Origin: Nocardiopsis eucommiae | GTDB lineage: Bacteria > Actinomycetota > Actinomycetes > Streptosporangiales > Streptosporangiaceae | Length of the DNA stretch: 64,000 nucleotides | Direction of reading: 5' to 3' | Assembly (NCBI GenBank): GCA_018388625.1 | Contig: CP074402.1 | Location: forward strand, 1,798,001 to 1,862,000 | Shown: positions 9,438 through 18,255 of the stretch, one piece after another | Numbering within the stretch: position 1 is the stretch's first letter | Layout: every line of letters starts with the position of its first letter | Notes under the pieces: model-generated | Told to the model about the DNA's origin: nothing | The model's input: only the letters and a program-made list of their open reading frames with translations | The model's database searches: none | Translations under genes and position numbers: made by a program

Positions 9438-10186
9438 GCAGTGGGAACGGGCCCCAGGGCCCACAGTGGGCCGCCTGGGTCAAGCTCGACTCCTGGGAGT
9501 CCACGGCCATCCTCGCCCGCGCCGGTGTCGAGGTGATCGTCGTCGACGCCGAACACACGATGCTGGACCTGTCGGCGATCGCCCGGCACATCGCCGTCGG
9601 CCAGGCGCACGGGATGCGCGCGCTCGTGCGTGTTCCCGACCAGGGACCGTCCTTCGTCCAACGGGTGCTCGACGCCGGCGCCGACGGGATCGTCGTTCCC
9701 CACGTCGACGGTCCCGAGGCCGCCGCCGAGATCGTGTCCGCGACGCGCTTCGCTCCCGAGGGACGGCGCGGCTCCGGTGCGACGTCGCGAGCCGGGGCGT
9801 GGGGGCAGGGGCCACGAGCCGACTACCTGTCCCGGCCGGTCGAGGTCATCGCGCAGATCGAGTCGCTCTCCGCGCTGGAGCACGTCGAGGACATCGCCGC
9901 GGTCGACGGGATCACCGGGCTCCTTCTCGGCGCCGCCGACCTCGGGCTCGACGCCGGACGTGCCGTCGGAGACGCCGATCGCACCGTGGTCACCGCGGCT
10001 CACAGGCACGGGATCGCCGCGGGGGCGGCGGGAGGACCGGGCGGCGCCGCACGCGCCCGCGAACTGGGGTTGGACTTCTTCGTCGGCGCCGCCGACACGA
10101 CACTGCTCGCGGAAGCCGCCGTGAACGCCGTCAGGCGCATGCGGGCAACCGAGGACCACACGGGAAAGGCGTCGCTCCATGGGTGA
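9434..10186 (+). CDS. HpcH/HpaI family aldolase (class II, 2-oxo acid type)
   Basis: A 250-residue enzyme of the HpcH/HpaI aldolase/citrate-lyase family, which split hydroxy-oxo acids to pyruvate and an aldehyde with a divalent metal. Visible are VEVIVVDAEHTMLD (metal-site region), VRVPDQGPSFVQRVLDAGAD, IVVPHVDGPEAA and VIAQIESLSALEHVEDIAAV with the metal-binding Glu. The GRRGSGATSRAG loop matches the family's GxRG segment. Start ATG 9434 overlaps the cupin stop. The best guess is the carbon-carbon cleavage step of the pathway encoded by this operon. Confidence 0.82.
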   Translation: MSSGNGPQGPQWAAWVKLDSWESTAILARAGVEVIVVDAEHTMLDLSAIARHIAVGQAHGMRALVRVPDQGPSFVQRVLDAGADGIVVPHVDGPEAAAEIVSATRFAPEGRRGSGATSRAGAWGQGPRADYLSRPVEVIAQIESLSALEHVEDIAAVDGITGLLLGAADLGLDAGRAVGDADRTVVTAAHRHGIAAGAAGGPGGAARARELGLDFFVGAADTTLLAEAAVNAVRRMRATEDHTGKASLHG

Positions 10187-10949
10187 GCCAGTCATGAACT
10201 TCGTCCACGTCAGCAAGCACTATCGCGGTGGAACGGTCGCGGTCGAGGACTTCCACCTCGACATCGCCGACGGGGAGTTCGTCTCCATCGTCGGACCGAG
10301 CGGATGCGGCAAGAGCACCCTGCTCAAACTCATCATGGGACTGGAGCCGCTGACCGAGGGCAGTATCAGCTACCGGGCCGAGGCGCGTGACGAGTCGGCG
10401 ATGACCGGGATGGTGTTCCAGCAGCCGCTCCTGCTTCCCTGGCACACCGTCCTGGACAACGTGCTCGTGCCCTCGACCCTCCAGGGGCGCTCCCAGCGCA
10501 GGCGCGACGAAGGCCGGGCGCACGAGCTCCTGGAGATGCTCGGGCTGTCGGACTTCGCCACCAGCCACCCCTACCAGCTGTCCGGCGGGATGCAACAGCG
10601 TGTCGGGATCGCTCGGGCCCTCCTGCACGACCCTCGGATCCTGCTGATGGACGAGCCGTTCGGCGCACTGGACGCGATGACCCGCGACCAGCTGACGATG
10701 GACCTGCTGGAGATCTGGGAACGGGACCGCAAGACGGTCGTCTTCATCACCCACAGCATCTCCGAGGCGGTCCTCCTCTCCGACCGCGTCGTCGTGATGA
10801 CGCCGCGCCCCGGTCGCGTCGGCGCGGTCATCGACATCGACCTGCCGCGCCCGCGCACCCTCGACGTCGTGAGCACCGCCGCGTTCGGTGACTACACGCG
10901 CCGTATCAGAACCGTCCTTGACACAGCCGAAGTGGTGACCACCCCATGA
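10179..10949 (+). CDS. ABC transporter ATPase (nitrate/sulfonate/taurine-type)
   Basis: A 256-residue ATP-binding subunit. The Walker A motif is GPSGCGKST, the Q-loop is MVFQQPLLLPW, the ABC signature is LSGGMQQR and the Walker B is ILLMDEPFGALD, with the switch histidine in FITHSISEA. The subfamily matches SsuB/TauB-like importers, which take up sulfonates, pyrimidines or aromatic acids. It overlaps the aldolase end and the following permease start (ATGA), so the importer is built with the catabolic enzymes. Confidence 0.92.
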   Translation: MGEPVMNFVHVSKHYRGGTVAVEDFHLDIADGEFVSIVGPSGCGKSTLLKLIMGLEPLTEGSISYRAEARDESAMTGMVFQQPLLLPWHTVLDNVLVPSTLQGRSQRRRDEGRAHELLEMLGLSDFATSHPYQLSGGMQQRVGIARALLHDPRILLMDEPFGALDAMTRDQLTMDLLEIWERDRKTVVFITHSISEAVLLSDRVVVMTPRPGRVGAVIDIDLPRPRTLDVVSTAAFGDYTRRIRTVLDTAEVVTTP

Positions 10950-11805
10950 CCGCACCAGACTCCTCCTCGACAGGGCAGACCCTGACAGTGCGCCGCGAGG
11001 CGGGGACACCGAGACGCGTCGCAGGCTCTCCGACCTTCCTGGCTGGTTGCTGTCGAGCGCCACGGTGCTCATCCTGCTGACCGTGTGGGAGGTGGTGGTC
11101 CGCACCTTCGACATCTCGGTGATCCTCTTCCCCGCGCCCACCCGGATCGTGGAGGCGCTCGTCGAGGGCTTCACCGACGGGCCGTTCCTGCGCCACACCT
11201 GGGTCACGTTGCAGGAGATCCTCTACGGCTTCGCCATCGCCGTCGTCTCCGGACTGCTCGTCGCGGTGTGGGTGAGCTCCTCGCGCCTGGCCGAGAAGAT
11301 CGTCCTGCCGATCGTCGTGGTGCTCCAGACCGTGCCGAAGGTGGCCCTCGCGCCGCTGTTCCTCGTCTGGTTCGGCTTCGGAATGGAGTCGAAGATCCTC
11401 ACGACGGCGCTGATCGCGTTCTTCCCGATCCTCGTCAACGCCACGCTCGGCTTCAACTCCACCAGCAGCGACCAGGTGAACATGATGCGTTCCTTCGGAG
11501 CGACGCGTCTGCAGGTCCTCACACGGCTGCGCCTGCCGACGGCCGTCCCCAGCATCATCGCCGGACTGGACGTGGCGGTCGTGCTCTCGGTCATCGGTGC
11601 CATCGTCGCCGAGTTCGTCGGCTCACAGGCCGGACTCGGCTACCTGATCATCGCCAGCAACACCTCGCTGGACGTGGCCACCATGTTCGCGGCCCTGGTC
11701 GTGCTCTCGACCATCGGTCTCGTACTGCACTACGCGGTCGTCCTCGGCGGGCGGCGACTCGCCTTCTGGTCCGAGGAGAACCGTGCCCGCTCCGTTGGAA
11801 ACTGA
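10946..11805 (+). CDS. ABC transporter permease (SsuC-like)
   Basis: Inner-membrane permease of about 287 residues. After an N-terminal cytoplasmic lead come LLSSATVLILLTVWEVVV, GFAIAVVSGLLVAVWV, IVVVLQTVPKVALAPLFLVW and ILTTALIAFFPILVNATLG; the EAA loop (MMRSFGATRLQVLTRLRLP) couples it to the ATPase. The start ATG 10946 overlaps the ATPase stop. The frame breaks near 11003 in a GGGG run; with one added G the N-terminus reads VRREAGDTETRRRLSDLPGW into the first helix. Confidence 0.9.
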
Positions 11806-11824
11806 CTCCCTCGAAGGACGACTC

Positions 11825-12910
11825 ATGACCATGACACGCGTGTCCCGCAAGGTGCTGCAAGGCGGCGCCGTACTGATGTTCACCTCCCTGCTCGCGGCCT
11901 GCGGCGGGTCGGGCGGCGACGGTGGCGACCAGCAGGTCTCCATGACGCTCGCGACCCCGACCTGGAACGCGGGGATCGCCTCGATCGCGGTGTCCCAGGA
12001 GATGGGCTACTTCGAGGACGAGGGCCTGGACGTCGAGATCATCCTGGCCGACTCCGCGACGACCCAGGTCCAGCAGATCGCGACCGGCCAGGTGGCGACC
12101 GGGGCCGTCAGCCCCGAACCGGTGATCCTGGGTCGTGAGCCCGGCAAGAACCTCGACCTGACCTACTTCATGTCCTACTACAAGGACAACATCTACGGCC
12201 TGAGAGTCCCCGCCGACAGCGACATCACGTCGATCGAGGACCTGGAGGGCAAGACCGTCGGCGCGATCAGTCTCGCGAGCGCCTCGGTCACGCAGGCCCA
12301 GGTCGGTCTGCGGGAGGCGGGTGTACCGGAGGACTCGGTGACGTTCGTCGCGATCGGGACGGGTGGCCAGCAGGCCACCGCCGTGGAGAACGGCCAGGTC
12401 GACGCGCTCGCCCTGCTGGACACGTCGTTCCAGGTGCTGGAGAACCAGGGGATCGAGCTGCGCGAGATCGAGGTCCCGGGGACCGACATGCTCACGAGCG
12501 GCGGACTCGCGGCCCGGACGGGTGACCTGGAGGAGGACCGGGAGCTGTACGTCAAGCTCGGCCGCGCGATCGCCAAGGGCGTGGTCTTCAGCGAGGCGAA
12601 CCCCGAGGCCGCCGTCCAACTGCTCTTCGACGCCCACCCCGAGGCGCGCCCCTCGGGCCTGGACGACGACGTCGCCCTGTCCTCGTCGGTCTCCGTCCTG
12701 GAGGCGCGACTGGCCAACCTCGGCGCCGAGGACGACCCGTACGGCGTGATCGACCAGGAGGCGCTCCAGGCCAACGTGGACTTCCTGCTCGACGCTGGCG
12801 AGCTCACCGAACCGGTGGACCCCGCCGACCTGTACGACGACTCGTTGATCCAGGACATCAACGACTTCGACCGGGCCGCCGTCCGACAGGAAGCCGCGGA
12901 CCATGCCTGA
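11825..12910 (+). CDS. ABC transporter substrate-binding lipoprotein (SsuA/NMT1-like)
   Basis: Extracellular receptor of 361 residues. A lipoprotein signal peptide ends in the lipobox LLAAC (about residues 19-23), followed by a Gly/Ser-rich linker. The mature part has the NMT1/SsuA fold: PTWNAGIASIAVSQEMGYFEDEGLDVEI, TGQVATGAVSPEP, then LEGKTVGAISLASASV and the hinge region NGQVDALALLDTSF. The ligand is unknown; with the enzymes upstream, an oxo or aromatic acid is plausible. Start ATG 11825 follows GAAGGA. The stop overlaps the flavin reductase start. Confidence 0.88.
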   Translation: MTMTRVSRKVLQGGAVLMFTSLLAACGGSGGDGGDQQVSMTLATPTWNAGIASIAVSQEMGYFEDEGLDVEIILADSATTQVQQIATGQVATGAVSPEPVILGREPGKNLDLTYFMSYYKDNIYGLRVPADSDITSIEDLEGKTVGAISLASASVTQAQVGLREAGVPEDSVTFVAIGTGGQQATAVENGQVDALALLDTSFQVLENQGIELREIEVPGTDMLTSGGLAARTGDLEEDRELYVKLGRAIAKGVVFSEANPEAAVQLLFDAHPEARPSGLDDDVALSSSVSVLEARLANLGAEDDPYGVIDQEALQANVDFLLDAGELTEPVDPADLYDDSLIQDINDFDRAAVRQEAADHA

Positions 12911-13537
12911 CGACACGACCGTGATCGACCCCTCGGGGTTGACCGCCCAGGAGAACTACCGGCTGCTCACGGGCTGTGTCGTACCCCGCCCCATCGCGTG
13001 GGTGACGTCCGTGGGCCGTGACGGCGCGGCGAACCTGGCCCCGTTCAGCGCCTTCACGATGGTGTCCAACGATCCGCCCATGGTCGGGATCAACATCGGG
13101 CGGCGCGGGGGCGGGTTCAAGGACACGGCCCGCAACATCGCGGAACGGGGGAGTACGTCGTCAACATCCCCGGATGGGAGCACTGGAGAGAGGTCCACGA
13201 GTCGGGGAGGTCCATCCCCCGGTGTCGACGAGGCCGAGCTCCTCGGTCTCGCGACCGAGCCGAGCGACGTGGTGAGCGTGCCCCGGCTGGCCACCGCCCG
13301 GGTGAGTCTGGAGTGCCGGCTCGCGCGCGTGGTGGAGTTCGGCCGGGCCGGTGCGCAGTTCACGGTCGGGGAGGTCGTGCGGTTCCACGTGCTCTCGTCG
13401 GCGCTGGACGGCCTCAAGATCGACACCGCGATGATCGATCCGGCGTCACGCCTGGCTGGTCCGACCTACGGACGGCTCGGGAACGTCGAACGGCTCGGTG
13501 ACGCGCCGTCGGGGGCCCGGGGCAGGGGGACCGTTGA
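12903..13537 (+). CDS. Flavin reductase family protein (FMN-binding split barrel)
   Basis: About 210 residues with the split-barrel flavin reductase pattern RLLTGCVVPRPIAWVTSVGRDGAANLAPFSAF, then NDPPMVGINIG and KDTARNIAERGEYVVNI. Such proteins give reduced FMN to a monooxygenase or act alone as FMN oxidoreductases; no monooxygenase is in the operon. Two breaks are evident: near 13153 (one missing G) and near 13213, where the frame returns (two missing C or one extra base) before PGVDEAELLGL. A third missing G near 13530 would end the protein at 13535-13537; uncorrected, the frame runs to 13673 into the opposing gene. Confidence 0.72.
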
Positions 13538-13556
13538 CGGAGCAGGTCTGAGGGGC

Positions 13557-14279
13557 TCAGCCGTCCGCGCCGAGCGACCGGGAGATCGTGGTCGCGGCAC
13601 TCCGGAGTGCCGCGAGTTCGACGCTCTCGGCGTGGACGTCGAGCACGTCGCGGGTGCTCAGGAGCGCGAGTGACGCCGCGAGGCCGTGCTCGTCCCACAC
13701 GGGAGTGGCGAGCACGGCGATGCCCCGCGTGCTGACCTGGGCGGCGTACCCGCGCTCGGACGTCTCGCGCACCAGGCGCCCGATCCGTTCACGCTCCCCG
13801 TCCGGGAGCTGTCGCGAGGCGCGCACCACGCTCGGGGCGTCGGCCATGAAGGTGTGGAAGATGCCGGTCTGCGCGGCGGCGGTCGACAGCTGCATGCCCA
13901 CCCGCACGGAGACGACGATCTCGCGGCGCGGAGGTTCCTCGACGTGCGCCACGACCGGTGACGAGGAACCCCAGAGGGACAGGACCGCCGTGATCTCGGT
14001 GTCGCGGGCCAGGGTCTGCATCGGGTCCACGGCGAGGCGCAGGATGTCGCGTCGGCCGAGGGCGAAGGCGCCGAGCTGCACGAGTGCCGGTCCCGGAACA
14101 TAGGTGCGGTCGTCGCGGAGGGCGAGCACGTTGGCGTTGACCAGGGAGGTCAGGTAACGGTAGGTCGTCGTGCGGTTGAGTCCGATGAGGTCGGCGGCTT
14201 CGGTCGACGTCACCGATTCACGATGCGGACCGAACAGTGCGAGGATCATTCCCACTCGGTCTACTGCTTGGATGTCCAC
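13557..14279 (-). CDS. IclR-family transcriptional regulator
   Basis: A 240-residue IclR regulator. The N-terminal winged helix (AVDRVGMILALFGPHRESVTSTEAADLIGLNRTTTYRYLTSL) is followed by the effector-binding domain with ITAVLSLWGSSSPVVAHVEEP and GYAAQVSTRGIAVLATPVWDEHG. It points toward the catabolic operon and is convergent with it. Its likely target is the GAACAT repeat at 7545-7575, and perhaps its own upstream region, where TGTTC occurs at 14301 and 14310. Effector unknown. Confidence 0.88.
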   Translation of the reverse strand: MDIQAVDRVGMILALFGPHRESVTSTEAADLIGLNRTTTYRYLTSLVNANVLALRDDRTYVPGPALVQLGAFALGRRDILRLAVDPMQTLARDTEITAVLSLWGSSSPVVAHVEEPPRREIVVSVRVGMQLSTAAAQTGIFHTFMADAPSVVRASRQLPDGERERIGRLVRETSERGYAAQVSTRGIAVLATPVWDEHGLAASLALLSTRDVLDVHAESVELAALRSAATTISRSLGADG

Positions 14280-14533
14280 TCCGGAGCCCCTGACGTGATG
14301 TGTTCCAGTTGTTCACATGGCGACCACATCGTACCGTGCTCGGGGGACCGCGAAGAACCGCTGGCGGCGTCCGGCCCCGGGGATCCGGGCTCCGAGAACC
14401 CCGTGGAGCCAGGGGATCCGACGATCCCTGCCGTGGGTGGTCCTGACCAGGAACGCCTCGATCCCGGGGCGCCGGGGCATCGGCCGTCGGTCGTCCCGAC
14501 GACCTCCCTCGGCGCCGCGAGGTCCCGCATGGC
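14280..14533. other. Intergenic stretch between LysR and IclR genes
   Basis: No gene is seen. Two TGTTC motifs (14301-14305 and 14310-14314; GAACA on the minus strand) lie just upstream of the iclR start, resembling the GAACAT elements before the DUF6282 operon. The rest is GC-rich without a clear hairpin. Confidence 0.35.
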
Positions 14534-15487
14534 TCACGCACCGGAACGCCCGCGTCCCTCCTCGTCCTCGTGGGCGGTGTCCCGCCGGGGGTGTGGTCCG
14601 TGATCCCTGGGACCGTCGCCCGGATGATCTCCACGGTACGTGCCAGGTGGGGCTCGGAACGGTCGGCGCGGTGCGCGACGGCGAGTTCCACGTGCGCGTC
14701 GGCCCCGGTGAGCGGCCGGTAGGCGACGCCCCGGAGTTCCAGCGCCGTGACGGGTTCGGGCACGACCGCCACACCCAGCCCCCGGCCACCAGAGTGACCA
14801 GGGTCGAGGTCTCCCCGACCTCGTGGCGAACGCGTGGCTCGACGCCCACGTCGCGCAGCAGGCCCAGGACGATGTCGTACATCACCGACCGGCGGTCCGC
14901 GGAGTGCACGATCAGATCCTCTCCCGCGAGGTCCTCGGCACGCAGCCGTCCGCGCCCGGCCAGGCGGTGGTGCACCGGCAGGGCGACGAGCAGCCGGTCC
15001 CGGCGCAGCGTGTGCACGATGATGGAGCGGTCGGCCACCGGGGGCGCAACAACGCGACGTCGATCGTGCCGCCGCGCAGCGCCTCGACCTGGTCGGGGCC
15101 CAGCATGTCACCCCGGAAGGAGAAGTCGACCCCCGGGAGCTCGACCGAGAGCCGACGGCTGAGGTTCGGCAGCAGGCTGTACGTCGCTGATCCCACGCAT
15201 CCGAGGGAGAGGTGGCCCACGGCGCCGGAGGCGACGAGACGGGCTTGGTGGGCGGCCCGGTCGACGTCCGCGAGGATCCCGCGTGCCAGGTCCAGGTACA
15301 CCCGGCCGGCCTCGGTGAGCGCGACGCGACGCGTCGTACGGTGCAGCAGCTCGACACCGAGTTCCGCCTCCAGCTGGCGGATCTGCTGGGAGAGCGGCGG
15401 CTGGGCCATGTGCAGCCGCTCGGCGGCCCGACCGAAGTGGAGTTCCTCCGCCACCGCGACGAAGTACCTGAGATGCCGCAGATCCAT
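14534..15487 (-). CDS. LysR-family transcriptional regulator
   Basis: About 317 residues. The LysR N-terminus is textbook: MDLRHLRYFVAVAEELHFGRAAERLHMAQPPLSQQIRQLE, then the linker and the effector domain with LSLGCVGSATYSLLPNL, GTIDVALLRP and LLVALPVHHRLAG. It is divergent from pcaF, so control of pcaFIJ by a pathway intermediate is likely (CatR/PcaQ-like logic, inferred). Three frame breaks are needed: near 15040, near 14770 (VAGGRGLGVAVVPEPV) and near 14600 (DHTPRRDTAHEDEEG); each is a single missing base in a G/C run. The end at 14534 depends on the last correction. Confidence 0.82.
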
Positions 15488-15534
15488 ATCTGGTCCATAT
15501 CAATAGCCTGGGATATGAGTACTTCAGGATATCG
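15485..15534. promoter_or_regulatory. LysR-type operator in the lysR-pcaF divergent promoter
   Basis: A dyad CATATC-n10-GATATG spans 15496-15517. CCATATC occurs twice with an 11-bp period (15484 and 15495) and GGATATC again at 15528. The spacing of dyad arms fits a T-n11-A LysR box. It lies in the 71 bases between the two divergent starts. Confidence 0.55.
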
Positions 15535-15558
15535 CGCTCAGGGCCTAGCGTCGGTGCC

Positions 15559-16764
15559 ATGAGCGCATTCCTGTACGCCGCGACCCGGACGCCGTTCGGT
15601 CGCTTCAACGGCGCGCTGGCCGGGGTCCGCCCCGACGACCTGGCCGCGGCCGCGATCACCTCCACACTCGCCACGGTGCCCGAACTCGATCCGGCCGCGA
15701 TCGACGACGTGGTGTGGGGCAACGCCAACGGGGCCGGGGAGGAGAACCGCAACGTCGGCCGTATGGCGGCGCTGCTCGCCGGACTGCCCGTCAGCGTCCC
15801 GGGCACCACGGTCAACCGCCTCTGCGGGTCCGGTCTCGACGCCGCGATGGCGGCCAGCCGGACGATCGAGTCCGGCGACGCCGAGATCGTGCTGACCGGT
15901 GGTGTGGAGTCGATGACGCGGGCGCCGTGGGTGCTGCCCAAGCCGACGGGGCCGTTCCCGGTCGGGGACCTCACCGCCGTGTCGACCACGCTCGGTTGGC
16001 GTCTGGTCAACCCGCGCATGCCGGAGGAGTGGACGGTGGGGCTCGGTGAGGCCAACGAACTGCTCCGGGAACGCTTCGGGATCTCCCGGGAGCGGCAGGA
16101 CCGGTTCGCCGCCCGCTCCCACGAACTCGCCCACCAGGCCTGGGAGTCGGGCTTCTACGACGACCTGGTGACACCGGTGGCGGAGACCGACCTGGTGCGC
16201 GACGAAGGCATCCGAGCCGCGTCCACACCGGACGTGCTGGCCACACTCAGGACCGTGTTCCGTTCACCCGAGCGGGGCGGCACGATCACGGCGGGGAACG
16301 CCAGCCCCCTCAACGACGGTGCCTCCGCGGTGCTCCTGGGCAGTGAGGGGGCCGCCGACACGATCGGGGCAGCCCCGGTCGCCCGCGTCGCCGGGCGGGG
16401 CGTGACGGCGCTGGATCCGCGGTCCTTCGGGTTCGCGCCGGTCGAGGCCGCCAACCGTGCCCTGGCCCGCGCCGGGATCGGCTGGGAGCAGGTGGGCGCG
16501 GTCGAGCTCAACGAGGCCTTCGCCGTGCAGGCACTCGCCTGTGTCGACGCCTGGGGGATCGATCCCGCCATCGTCAACCAGAAGGGCGGGGCCATCGCGA
16601 TCGGACATCCGCTGGGCGCTTCCGGTGGTCGACTCCTCGCCACCCTGGCCAAGGTGCTGCGCGAGTCGGGACGGCGCTACGGCGTCGCCGCGCTGTGCGT
16701 CGGGGTCGGCCAGGGGCTGGCCGTCGTGCTGGAGAACACCGACGACACGGGGCGGCTCCGATGA
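15559..16764 (+). CDS. pcaF: Acetyl-CoA acyltransferase, probable beta-ketoadipyl-CoA thiolase
   Basis: A 401-residue thiolase. The active-site cysteine is in NRLCGSGLDA (about residue 90), the histidine motifs are LNEAFAVQAL and GGAIAIGHPLGASGGR, and the second cysteine is in AALCVGVGQG. RTPFGRFNGALAGVRPDDLAA matches PcaF-type thiolases, which cleave beta-ketoadipyl-CoA to succinyl-CoA and acetyl-CoA. The next two genes are the CoA-transferase subunits that make its substrate, overlapping by ATGA, which supports the pca assignment over a general beta-oxidation thiolase. Confidence 0.88.
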   Translation: MSAFLYAATRTPFGRFNGALAGVRPDDLAAAAITSTLATVPELDPAAIDDVVWGNANGAGEENRNVGRMAALLAGLPVSVPGTTVNRLCGSGLDAAMAASRTIESGDAEIVLTGGVESMTRAPWVLPKPTGPFPVGDLTAVSTTLGWRLVNPRMPEEWTVGLGEANELLRERFGISRERQDRFAARSHELAHQAWESGFYDDLVTPVAETDLVRDEGIRAASTPDVLATLRTVFRSPERGGTITAGNASPLNDGASAVLLGSEGAADTIGAAPVARVAGRGVTALDPRSFGFAPVEAANRALARAGIGWEQVGAVELNEAFAVQALACVDAWGIDPAIVNQKGGAIAIGHPLGASGGRLLATLAKVLRESGRRYGVAALCVGVGQGLAVVLENTDDTGRLR

Positions 16765-17456
16765 GCCGCGCGGAGGTCGTGGAGAGCGCCGACGCCGCCG
16801 TGGCCGGGGTCGAGGACGGGGCCACCGTCCTCGTCGGCGGCTTCGGACTGGCGGGCATGCCGTTCGACCTGATCGAGGCGCTCATCCGCCAGGGAGCCAA
16901 GGACCTCACGATCGTGTCCAACAACGCCGGCAACGGCGAGGTCGGGCTCGCCGCGCTGCTCGCGGCCGGACGGGTGCGCAAGGTCGTCTGTTCCTTCCCT
17001 CGGCAGGCCGACTCCTGGGTCTTCGACCGCCTCTACCGGTCGGGTGAGATCGAACTCGAGCTCGTGCCGCAGGGCAACCTCGCCGAGCGGATGCGCGCGG
17101 CCGGGGCGGGCATCGGCGCCTTCTACTGCCCGACGGCGATCGGTACGCCTTTGGCCGAGGGCAGGGAGGAACGTGAGATCGACGGTCGCAGGTACCTGTT
17201 GGAGTACCCGATCAGGGGTGACTACGCCCTGATCGGCGCGTACCGGGCGGACACGCTGGGCAACCTCACCTATCGCAGGACCGCACGCAACTTCGGCCCG
17301 GTCATGGCCACGGCGGCGGCGACGACCGTCGTCCAGGTCGACCAGATCGTCGAGGCGGGACAACTCGACCCCGAAGCCGTGGTCACCCCGTCCATCTACG
17401 TCGACCGGATCGTCCAGGTGCAGACCCGTCGCCACACCGTCCAGGGGGCCCGATGA
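16761..17456 (+). CDS. pcaI: 3-oxoadipate CoA-transferase subunit A
   Basis: A 231-residue alpha subunit of the succinyl-CoA:3-oxoadipate transferase. It shows the CoA-transferase start GATVLVGGFGLAGMPFDLIEAL, the LTIVSNNAGNGE loop, FPRQADSWVFDRLY and GNLAERMRAAGAGIGAFY. The start ATG 16761 overlaps pcaF and its end overlaps pcaJ. Acetoacetate or other 3-oxoacid transferases share this fold; the neighbours favour oxoadipate. Confidence 0.87.
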   Translation: MSRAEVVESADAAVAGVEDGATVLVGGFGLAGMPFDLIEALIRQGAKDLTIVSNNAGNGEVGLAALLAAGRVRKVVCSFPRQADSWVFDRLYRSGEIELELVPQGNLAERMRAAGAGIGAFYCPTAIGTPLAEGREEREIDGRRYLLEYPIRGDYALIGAYRADTLGNLTYRRTARNFGPVMATAAATTVVQVDQIVEAGQLDPEAVVTPSIYVDRIVQVQTRRHTVQGAR

Positions 17457-18145
17457 CCCACGCGAACGATCCGTCCGCCGGAGCGCCGATGAGGGCCGAC
17501 CACCCCCTGTCGATGGACGAGCTGGCCGCCGTCATCGCCGCCGATATCCCGTCCGGAGCCTTCGTCAACCTCGGGATCGGGCAGCCCACCAGGATCGCCG
17601 ACCACCTGTCGGCCAGCTCCGGGGTGGTGCTCCACACCGAGAACGGCATGCTCAACATGGGGCCGAGGGCCGAGGGCGACGCCGTGGACCCCGACCTGAC
17701 CAACGCGGGCAAGGTCCCGGTGACCGAGTTGCCGGGAGCGGCGTACTTCCACCAGGCCGACTCCTTCGCCATGATGCGCGGCGGACACCTGGACGTCTGT
17801 GTTCTCGGCGCCTACCAGGTGGGGTTCCAGGGCGACCTCGCCAACTGGCACACGGGCGCACCCGACGCGGTTCCCGCTGTCGGCGGTGCCATGGACCTCG
17901 CCATCGGTGCCAAGGAGGTCCACGTGATGATGCCCCTGTTCACCCGCTCCGACCAGCCGAAACTCGTACCGCTCTGCACGTATCCGCTCACCGGGGTCGG
18001 CTGTGTCAGTCGCGTCTACACGGACCACGGCGTCTTCGAGGTCGGTGCCCGGGGCGTACGGATCCGGGAGACGTACGGTGTCGGCGCCCGGGAACTGGCA
18101 CGACGGCTCGGCATCACGGACCCGGACACCCCGCCCACGGGCTGA
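17453..18145 (+). CDS. pcaJ: 3-oxoadipate CoA-transferase subunit B
   Basis: A 230-residue beta subunit carrying the catalytic glutamate in HTENGMLNMGP, after VNLGIGQPTRIADHL. It also has QADSFAMMRGGHLDVCVLGAYQV and GAMDLAIGAKEVHVMM, hallmarks of the subunit B family. With pcaI it activates beta-ketoadipate to the CoA thioester for PcaF. The upstream ring-cleavage genes of the pathway are not in the window, so the operon may receive beta-ketoadipate from elsewhere. Confidence 0.88.
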   Translation: MTHANDPSAGAPMRADHPLSMDELAAVIAADIPSGAFVNLGIGQPTRIADHLSASSGVVLHTENGMLNMGPRAEGDAVDPDLTNAGKVPVTELPGAAYFHQADSFAMMRGGHLDVCVLGAYQVGFQGDLANWHTGAPDAVPAVGGAMDLAIGAKEVHVMMPLFTRSDQPKLVPLCTYPLTGVGCVSRVYTDHGVFEVGARGVRIRETYGVGARELARRLGITDPDTPPTG

Positions 18146-18199
18146 GAGGGCCTGCGCCGTCGCCCTGCCGCGGTCTCCTGGCGTCGTGGCCCCGGCCCC

Positions 18200-18240
18200 G
18201 GCCCCGGCGACCCTGGCGGACGCGGGGCGACGCCGGGGCC
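18200..18240 (+). terminator. Possible terminator after pcaJ
   Basis: Arms GGCCCCGGC (18200-18208) and GCCGGGGCC (18232-18240) can pair around a 23-base loop, inside a CCCGG-repeat stretch. It lies between pcaJ and the opposing regulator gene. Moderate support only, because the loop is long. Confidence 0.4.
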
Positions 18241-18255
18241 GCCGTCCAGCCAGGG

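Noticed and set aside
7603-18145. A secondary-metabolite cluster
   Set aside because: No PKS, NRPS, RiPP or terpene signature; the genes are catabolic and transport types with IclR and LysR control.
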